From: Lepeophtheirus salmonis
Taxonomy: Eukaryota > Arthropoda > Copepoda > Siphonostomatoida > Caligidae
Assembly: GCF_016086655.4 (NCBI RefSeq)
Contig: NC_052132.2
Coordinates: 15,130,805 to 15,194,804, forward strand
DNA: 64,000 nt
Direction of reading: 5' to 3'
Shown here one piece after another: positions 58,901-64,000 of this stretch. Position numbers and translations under genes: made by a program. Each line of letters opens with the position of its first letter. Positions within the stretch are counted from its first letter, which is position 1. The notes under the pieces were generated by a model, which saw only the letters and a program-made list of their open reading frames with translations, had not been told where the DNA came from and did no database searches.

Positions 58901-60727
58901 TCCTTCAAACGAGCTCAACGACGAAAAAGTTCATGATAAAGAAAAACATCCTTCAAACGATTTGAACAATGGAAAATATTCTGGTGAAGACGAAGATTCT
59001 TCAGACGAGCTCAACGATGAAAAAGAATATGATGGAGAAGAAACTCCTTCAGACGAGTTCAAAGATGAAAAAAATACCGATAGAGAAAAGCGTCCTTCAA
59101 ACGGGAATGGTAATGAAACTATTTCCGATGTAGAAAAACCTTCTTCAAAAAATTTTAATGATGAAAAGGATCATCCTGTACAATTATCATCTTCAGGAAA
59201 TGCGGTTAAATCCAATCAGAATTCAATTAGTACTGATGAAGACAGTCTGGAAGAACCCAATCCTTCCATTGAGTTCGATAATAAAAGCGGCTATGAAGTT
59301 GATAGTTATAATGATTCGACACAAGGCAACTTTTCTAGAAAAAAATATAAAGTAAATGAAGACCAAAAGCTTGATTCATTAGAGAATTTGAGTATAAATG
59401 ATGTTTCAGTGGAGAAGGAAGAGAGTATTACCGAATCGAGTATTAGTAACCAAACCACAGAAAATAATTCTTTTGAAGAAAATGATTCAAGAAGTGAGGA
59501 TCTGATAGCTTCTTCAGAAAGTACACTATTAGTACACAAAGATGAACAATCTGATTCATATGAGAACACAGACGTAAGGGATATACCACAAGAAGATATT
59601 AAAGTTCAATCAAGTTCTATAGAAGATGAAAATTTAATAAAGGAGTCTTTTGAAGGTGTTGAAGATGCAACTAATCTAAGTAACGAAATAGACACAGTTG
59701 AAGAGAGTCAAGATAGCTTAGATTCATCAACAATTGATGATAATGGACCAAAAGATGACGAAAAAAATAAAGTGACTTCCAGTGAAAATAATAGCACAGT
59801 TAAAAGGAGCAATCATACATTGCACGAGAGTAAAATCAAAGTTATTCGTACAGAACCAATGGAGGATAATATACAATCTGATTTTAAAGAAGTTATATCA
59901 AATGCAAAATCAAAATTGTCGAGTAATGCGGATAAAAAAGTTGAAAATGAAGATATTATGGACCTTGGAGAAAGGGATGATAACTCCGTAGCTACTTTAC
60001 CCAGTGATGTCACTCCAGAGGTTTATACTGATGTTGATAATGAAGTAAATCTTGAAAAACAAGAAAATCCCATTTCATCTAATACTACTTCAAATCCCAA
60101 TGTAACTGAGGACACATCAGGTGAGAACACATTAGAGATTGAAACATATATATTCTTTAGATGCCGACTATATCCATTGAATTCGTTTATATCCATCATA
60201 ACTTTTATTAGAAAATAGGAGCAAAGAGGATGATTCTGGTTATTTGACGAAAAATGAGGATTTAAACCTAATAAAGAGTGGAAATGGGCACTTTGAGGAT
60301 GATATTAAGAAAAAGTAAGATTAAAATGAAAATATGTCTTTGATTCAATAATTATTTTTCTCTGATTAACAATTGAAATAGATTAAAATGGTCTCCTCCT
60401 AATTTAACAAGGCAACAATGTTCACCAAGAGGAAATGAAACTCGTACGTGCATAGAAGAATGCAATATTGATGGACTAACGTGTACAACAGCCATTAGTC
60501 TTCAAAGATGTACATGTTCTGGGCGTTACGTGAATCTTGTTGAGCTGCGAAAGTATGACTTGACTTATAGAAAAATAGTTTCTTACTTACGTCCATTGAG
60601 TGAACAGTTTGGGGATGGTTATATAAATGAGTGCGGGAATTGCTTTAAATTTTGCGACCAATGGCCTGGAGAAAAAAGAGAATACATTGTTACAACCAAG
60701 GCTCTGTCTTGCTATGATCCATACTGA
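49647..60727 (+). CDS. Secreted protein with duplicated ten-cysteine domain, His-rich and acidic repeat regions
   Basis: I do not recognise this protein. Exons: 49647-49984, 54181-54397, 58098-60120, 60212-60314, 60382-60727; all junctions are GT/AG and in phase, giving 1008 residues. Order: signal peptide (residues 1-23, hydrophobic core LWILLLLENVL), basic and His-rich segment (59-83), Cys domain 1 (about 123-220), an acidic Ser/Asn/Glu/Asp-rich region (about 290-860) with eleven 16-residue repeats (366-541) and many N-x-S/T sites, then Cys domain 2 (907-1004) at the end. The Cys pattern of both domains is C-x9-C-x3-C-x5/6-C-x8-C-x-C ... C-x2-C-x3-C-x18/25-C. It is probably an extracellular or exocrine product; the combination of clustered His and acidic repeats could bind metal ions or cationic surfaces (inference only). 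The exon 2 to 3 join uses the GTAAGT at 54398, chosen because it keeps phase and restores domain 1. Confidence 0.82.
50033..50481. mobile_element. Pogo-like MITE
   Basis: Left CAGTCAAATCTGGATATAGA; right on the other strand CAGTCAAATCCGAGTATAAG; TA on both sides. Pogo/Tigger elements begin with closely similar CAGTC termini and insert at TA. A second TGACTATATCCGGATTTTTC motif at 50079 is an internal inverted copy of the end. Non-coding; lies in intron 1 of the secreted-protein gene. Confidence 0.7.
50643..50930 (+). repeat. Dispersed repeat, copy 1 of an inverted pair
   Basis: Matches 52690-52985 on the other strand: CAAAACCTCCACCTAAAATC, TTGACCTCTCCAAATTTTA, CCTCTTACTGTGATCAT, TTTGATCAAAATCGATCTG, CTGGTGACTCACAAACAAAC. 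A third partial copy on the + strand is at about 50990-51080. The ACAAACAAACA end resembles the 3' tail of some LINEs. Confidence 0.65.
51690..51860 (+). repeat. Dispersed repeat, copy 2 (pair with 32267-32410)
   Basis: GTGCACGGACCGCAGTACT and AAAATTGTATGCTCCCATC align to the other strand of 32267-32410. About 30 extra bases follow CCCATC in this copy. Confidence 0.6.
52690..52985 (-). repeat. Dispersed repeat, copy 2 of an inverted pair
   Basis: Reverse-strand copy of 50643-50930, somewhat more complete in the middle. Confidence 0.65.
53299..53341. repeat. Short hairpin, 17-bp stem
   Basis: CACAAAACCTCATACTT pairs with AAGTATGAGGTTTTTGTG (one bulged T), with an 8-base loop. Confidence 0.7.
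53475..53513. repeat. Short hairpin, 13-bp perfect stem
   Basis: AATGGTAATATAT and ATATATTACCATT separated by 13 bases. Confidence 0.7.
53525..54070. repeat. Duplicated intronic segment, copy 1
   Basis: Colinear with 56405-56990 and then 57583-57645: TTATTGTATCACGCAACCTT, AAGGCCCAAAATCAGTTGGT, GCTGTCGATTCCCTCATCTC, TTCTTGTTGATTCCTCGT. It ends about 110 bases before exon 2 of the secreted-protein gene. Confidence 0.7.
54181..54397 (+). CDS. Secreted Cys-domain protein exon 2 (Cys domain 1, first half)
   Basis: Acceptor TTTATTTAG; donor GAT|GTAAGT. It encodes cysteines 1-6 of domain 1 (KCSKHGDTLKKC, ESIC, NMC, KRCTCKG) and ends SSGLDSIDD. Reading through the donor gives only 19 more codons to a stop. 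Confidence 0.82.
54480..55010. repeat. Broken GGTCCT-rich MITE pieces
   Basis: Words such as CGTCCTAAGACCGATCCTTA, AGGACAAAAAGACCG and ACCCATCCAACACTAGG belong to the TAGTGTTGTG family. Parts (AAAGAGACAAGA, AGGAGGTGTGTGACT, GGGACCTTTGAAT) recur inverted at 56145-56420. Confidence 0.45.
55011..56144. other. Intronic AT-rich stretch
   Basis: Intron 2 of the secreted-protein gene; nothing recognised. Confidence 0.5.
56405..57650. repeat. Duplicated intronic segment, copy 2, interrupted by a foldback element
   Basis: Counterpart of 53525-54070 (CATTGTATCATACAACCTTT, AAGGCCCAAAATCAGTTGGT, GCTGTAGATTCACTCATCTC, TTCTTGTTGATCCCTCGT). Homology resumes after the insertion at 57583 (TATTAGCCATCTTCTTATTT against TATTGGGTATTTAATTATTT). 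Confidence 0.65.
56990..57582. mobile_element. Foldback-type element with subterminal tandem repeats
   Basis: The ends GTTGCAGTTAAAGTAA (56993-57008) and TTACTTTAACTGCAAC (57564-57579) are perfect inverted repeats. The left arm has about five 29-bp units of the form CCGTTAATGTGCAAAATAAC (57028-57198); the right arm has inverted versions around a 22-T run (57525-57546). Deeper blocks at 57191-57247 and 57420-57478 are also inverted copies. A loop of about 170 bp is unique. No coding frame. Confidence 0.75.
58098..60120 (+). CDS. Secreted Cys-domain protein exon 3 (rest of Cys domain 1, acidic repeats)
   Basis: Acceptor TTTTTTAG; donor TCAG|GTGAGA, phase 1. It starts ICDSCYGRCQRW, completing domain 1 (cysteines 7-10), then a linker and the acidic repeat region (11 x 16 residues, consensus near K-x-x-x-E-E-x-x-S-x-E-L-N-D-E), then a Ser/Glu-rich stretch with glycosylation sites. 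It is open for 2023 bases, the longest frame in the window. Confidence 0.88.
58638..59165 (+). repeat. Coding minisatellite, 11 units of 48 bp
   Basis: Eleven consecutive 16-codon units; the best examples are KYYGEEEQSSDELNDE, KYPDEEEPPSNELNDE and KEYDGEETPSDEFKDE. The unit length is exact, so no unit breaks the frame. Outer units are more diverged than central ones. Confidence 0.88.
60212..60314 (+). CDS. Secreted Cys-domain protein exon 4
   Basis: Acceptor TTTTATTAG at 60211; donor AA|GTAAGA. It encodes ENRSKEDDSGYLTKNED to DDIKKK; phases 1 and 2 fit the neighbours. Flanking introns are 91 and 67 bp. Confidence 0.75.
60382..60727 (+). CDS. Secreted Cys-domain protein exon 5 (Cys domain 2)
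   Basis: Acceptor TGAAATAG; TGA at 60725. All ten cysteines are in one exon: QCSPRGNETRTC, IEEC, LTC, QRCTCSG, then NECGNCFKFCDQW and ALSC, ending YDPY. AATAAA at 60730-60735 directly follows the stop and is the likely polyadenylation signal. Confidence 0.85.
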
Positions 60728-61015
60728 AAAATAAAATTGTGTTCCTAAATACTAAAGGAATATAAATATATAAAATGATCTGTGTATATTTGCACCAATA
60801 AATAAGATTTGTAATACATACAATAAATAGTACACTTTGTTTCCTCAAAAAGTGGGTTAATCACATGACATGAAGATAAAAATCTATAAATAAAATCTCT
60901 ATATTTTTGTTTAATTAACTAAAATATCACATTTGTAACTGTTAAAACCATAGAAATAAAACTGAAAATGGAATGAAACAATAAAAGTATTTAAGAAACT
61001 AAAGTCCTCATTGTG
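60728..61015. other. Convergent 3' intergenic region
   Basis: 288 bases between the stop codons of two converging genes. AATAAA occurs on the + strand at 60730 and again near 60800; no clear signal for the - strand gene. Confidence 0.6.
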
Positions 61016-61303
61016 TCAAGAGGTATCTGACAATGACGATGCACACGCACCAGCATATCTCTCAGGTTCAGCCTCATCATTCATACTGAAACTAAAATGA
61101 TCCAGAACATGGGACTCAAAATCTAAGTCATCCATACTCGAGGGAAAAGGAACTTCGCACATAGGACAAATTTTAAAATCTGGGGACGGTGATTGAGCTC
61201 TATGGTTTCCGTAGGATGAAGAGGACTCTGATTCTTCATCACAACTAATAGGAATTCGGGTCATAGTAGATGCAGTATTTTGTGCCTTTGGTTTCAGTTG
61301 ACT
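61016..61303 (-). CDS. UBZ1 protein, last exon (zinc finger)
   Basis: Acceptor TTATTTTTTAAG; SQLKPKAQNTAS, a Ser-rich patch ESESSSSYG, the zinc finger, and ASSLSDTS then stop. Confidence 0.78.
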   Translation of the reverse strand, partial: SQLKPKAQNTASTMTRIPISCDEESESSSSYGNHRAQSPSPDFKICPMCEVPFPSSMDDLDFESHVLDHFSFSMNDEAEPERYAGACASSLSDTS

Positions 61304-61774
61304 CTTAAAAAATAAAAGATATTTGTATATAATTTTAAAAAAAGTATGATTTTGTATGTCATTTCTAAAAGTCTTCTTCCTTTGTTGCACACATGATTAT
61401 TAACCTTTTCACATAGCAATAAAGGAATTATTACAGAGTCATTCGATTCATTACAATACCTGTGCCTCTGCCATTTTCTTCAGGGACTCCACTATAAATC
61501 CTCTTTGGCTTACAAGCATTCTTTTTATATGCTCCATTCTAGCTTGACTTTGCTGAAGGCGAAGGAGTAAATCTGACATGTCATCCTCCTCTTCTTCATC
61601 CTCCTCTGAGAAGTCCACACTGGACGAAGAACCAACGATTCGTACTTGATCCGTATTGGAAAAACTACCCGATGAAAGAGGTGGAAGCATTTCCTCTTCT
61701 TCTTCGTCCTCTTCAGAGAAGGCTGATAATAATTGCAAAGATTCTTCACTTCCTTCGCGAATAGGAATTAGAGG
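61016..61774 (-). CDS. C-terminal part of a UBZ1 zinc-finger protein (TAX1BP1/CALCOCO-like), 3' exons
   Basis: Two exons on the - strand: 61774-61460 (105 codons) and 61303-61016 (95 codons plus stop), joined in phase 0 (CAG|GTATTG to TTTAAG|AGTCAA). The first carries two acidic clusters (SEEDEEEEEM and SEEDEEEEDD) and a coiled coil (DLLLRLQQSQARMEHIKRML). The second carries CPMCEVPFP, then FESHVLDHF, a C-x2-C-x15-H-x3-H finger with the same spacing as the ubiquitin-binding UBZ1 fingers of TAX1BP1 and NDP52. Those proteins are autophagy receptors linking ubiquitin to LC3. Upstream exons, which should hold SKICH and longer coiled coils if this is a true relative, are not in the recognised sequence, so the family call rests on the finger. 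Confidence 0.65.
61460..61774 (-). CDS. UBZ1 protein, penultimate exon (acidic, coiled coil)
   Basis: Acceptor CTTTCCTTTCAG just upstream on the - strand; starts PLIPIREGSEES and ends KKMAEAQ at a GTATTG donor. Confidence 0.75.
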
Positions 61775-62860
61775 CTGAAAGGAAAGCGGAAAATATAAAT
61801 GTTATTTATTATGTAGAATCCGTGTGAATCATTAAAGTCATTTCCTAAAAAAATAGGACTTAATGAATGTATAAGGAATACTTGCAAATCCAATGACTCG
61901 GAATAAAATAGGATTTATTTATTTAACTAGATAGATAGTTACATCTTCAAACTATCAAATATAATTATAGAATTATCTTGTTTTTCAAAAACCACCATCT
62001 ATCGGATTGAAGCAATATATAAAACACTTAAAACCAAACCTTGAAATAAAATAAGTAGTAGCTAGTAACCTTTTTTTTTCCCTCTAAAAAAAAGAACCAA
62101 TACCAATATTATAATTGCGAAATTTGACCACAATCAACAAAATACCAAATACTATTTATTGATTACACAAGTAGAGGTTGAGTAAATAATTTTTAAATAA
62201 AAGTTCCGAAATGGTTATTTTATCCACAAAACATACAATTATCGCAAAGCGGAAGTAAACTAAGCAACACTAAAAGCCTTCCATATAGAACTCTATTAGC
62301 TTATGCATGCTATGTATTATATTATTAGAATCAAAATAGAAATATTCACACACGGAATTTGAGACCTTGGTGCTATAGTGAATTGACAAAAAAAAAAAAA
62401 AAAAAAATAGACAAACAGAAATAGCATCATCAAGATAGATTAACTCTATATATAATAAAAGCATTGATGAAGGACTATGAAGGTGGGGAGAGGGGGGTCC
62501 ATTTGGTGTAGAGAGTAATCATTGAGATATTCTATATTTGATCCTAAAACGCATATACCAATCAATTATATTGCATCATAATATTTTCATATAATTTATT
62601 GGATTTCATCTCTTTATTGTACTTATATTAGGTATGTTATAAGTAAAATATCATTGGAGACGAATATAAAATTAACTGTTCATAATTATATTATTACGAC
62701 TACGTCAATTATTATTAATAGTAGTATTATTACAAAGTCCTTCAAGATGACTTATGATTAGAAGTTTCGAAATCAAATAATCTTGGAGTAATACTACAAT
62801 TATTACTATGAAGCAAAGAAGAATATGAACAAATATTGTTAGTGCATATATATTGGTATT
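61775..62860. other. AT-rich DNA, probably intron of the UBZ1 gene
   Basis: No further exon recognised. An A-run of 20 lies at 62388-62407. Confidence 0.5.
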
Positions 62861-63470
62861 GTGTACATGTTGTAACTTGTATAAGCAAATTGGTCAAGTG
62901 GAAATTAAAAGAATGAGATGAATGATTTTAAATGAAGGATTTAAATGATCATTTTAATACAAACTACGACAATATAAGTACTATGTGGTGCATTCTAAAG
63001 TTTAAATGCATATTATACAACTCATAAATAATCATCATGTAATTTTAATAGATCAAAATGAAAGGGTTGTATTAATGAATATAGAGTCATTAGAACGCCC
63101 AATATTATAATTAAATAATACATTTTAAAACATGGAAATTTGTTTGTACAAGCTGTAATTTCTTTGCCTTAAAATTAATAATTCTAAATACCAACTTTAA
63201 TTAATACTATCCTTTCATTTTGATCTATTAAAATTATATAATTAATATGTATTTATGAGTAATGTAACTGTGGACGTTTCAACTATGTAATTTACCACAG
63301 AATACTTGGTAAATGGTAGTTTGTATTAAAATAGTCAAAAATTAAATCATTAATATATGGATCAATTCAATGAATCCTCATTATCCTCATGCCAAGTACA
63401 CTAAATCCTTCATTTAAATGTTTCATCTACAACTTGTACAATTTGCGTATACAAGTTACTAATTGTACAC
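62861..63470. repeat. Long inverted repeat
   Basis: The left arm 62861-63078 and right arm 63196-63470 are inverted copies with indels: GTGTACATGTTGTAACTTGT against GTGTACAATTAGTAACTTGT, TTTTAATACAAACTAC in both, and TTTTAATAGATCAAAATGAA identical in both. A spacer of about 117 bp. No coding frame. Confidence 0.75.
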
Positions 63471-64000
63471 ATTATATATTCGGTTCGTCAACCAAAATCT
63501 AGAAATGGATCATTTTTTTCAATGGTCTATTTTAAAAAATAAAAAATTTTAAGACACATAGATACTTTTAATTCCACATTTTACCACTTATGTGGTTTTA
63601 AATATCTATTTTTAAAGGCTTATTCGTTTGTTTTTAAAAAGATAACTCTGTTGCTGTTTATGTGCTTTAATTTGAGGACAATAAACCTAAAAAATCATGT
63701 CCAAGGAAAGAAAAAAAAAAGTTTCTGAATGAATGTTTACTTCCTGAATATAAGCGACTTCACATTTCAATCAATTGTGGACTTTCTGGGATGAGTTAAG
63801 CTACCAAAGAGTGCCAACAATAGTATATACGAGTAATCTATAAAACTTGATTTAAGTCCAGCATGGTGTTTCACTGATATCTTTTAGTCTTTAATTGTAA
63901 AAAAAACTATCTCTCTGACTTCCGATAAAATTTGTAGAGCATCCATAGGAAGTATCAGAGTAATTTAAAATAAAGACGGAGGATAATTATTTTAGGAGTA
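63471..64000. other. AT-rich DNA
   Basis: Nothing recognised. Confidence 0.5.

Noticed and set aside
58558..58965. 135-codon frame overlapping the acidic exon
   Set aside because: It exists only because the 48-bp repeats keep an alternative frame open; Lys/Met/Leu-rich shadow.
1..64000. CRISPR array, operon or prokaryotic defence island
   Set aside because: The genes are intron-split animal genes; repeats are transposon-derived and not regularly spaced with unique spacers.

Overview
The window is eukaryotic nuclear DNA: AT-rich, with intron-split genes, consensus GT/AG splice sites and a very dense load of decayed DNA transposons. The gene content (an animal gamma-type syntrophin) and the flood of short mariner and hAT derivatives suggest an arthropod. 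A parasitic copepod such as a sea louse is my best guess, but this is inference and not proven by the sequence.

Three genes can be supported. (1) A gamma-syntrophin gene on the + strand has nine exons between 17869 and 47972. They encode 511 residues covering PH1 (split by the PDZ domain), PDZ, PH2 and the syntrophin-unique C-terminus; only a short N-terminal exon is missing. Its introns total about 29 kb and consist largely of transposon debris. (2) A five-exon gene at 49647-60727 (+) encodes a predicted 1008-residue secreted protein. It has a signal peptide, a Lys/His-rich segment, a ten-cysteine domain, a long acidic region with eleven 16-residue repeats, and a second copy of the ten-cysteine domain at the C-terminus. 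I do not recognise this protein; it is the most interesting object here. (3) The last two exons (61774 to 61016, - strand) belong to a gene ending in a coiled coil and a UBZ1-type ubiquitin-binding zinc finger like those of TAX1BP1/CALCOCO proteins. Genes 2 and 3 converge, with 288 bases between their stop codons.

Region by region: 1-17868 has no supported exon. It holds a deleted mariner (1626-2630), a tandem repeat (3440-3795), a mariner derivative that keeps only the DNA-binding half (7328-7850), LINE remnants (about 11690-12290 and 15981-16320), a hAT-like element with exact 8-bp target duplications (12834-14138) and a short mariner-derived element (14386-14898). The syntrophin introns (18013-47855) hold at least eight further mariner copies, a hAT-like MITE nested in a mariner, a mariner at the centre of a palindrome, a mariner with internally inverted coding sequence, and several dispersed MITE families. 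Introns 1 and 2 of the secreted-protein gene contain a pogo-like MITE, an inverted pair of repeats, a duplicated intronic segment and a foldback-type element. The last 2 kb contain a long inverted repeat and nothing recognisable as coding.

The genes show no functional linkage to one another. The transposons have no intact transposase, so all copies here look non-autonomous.
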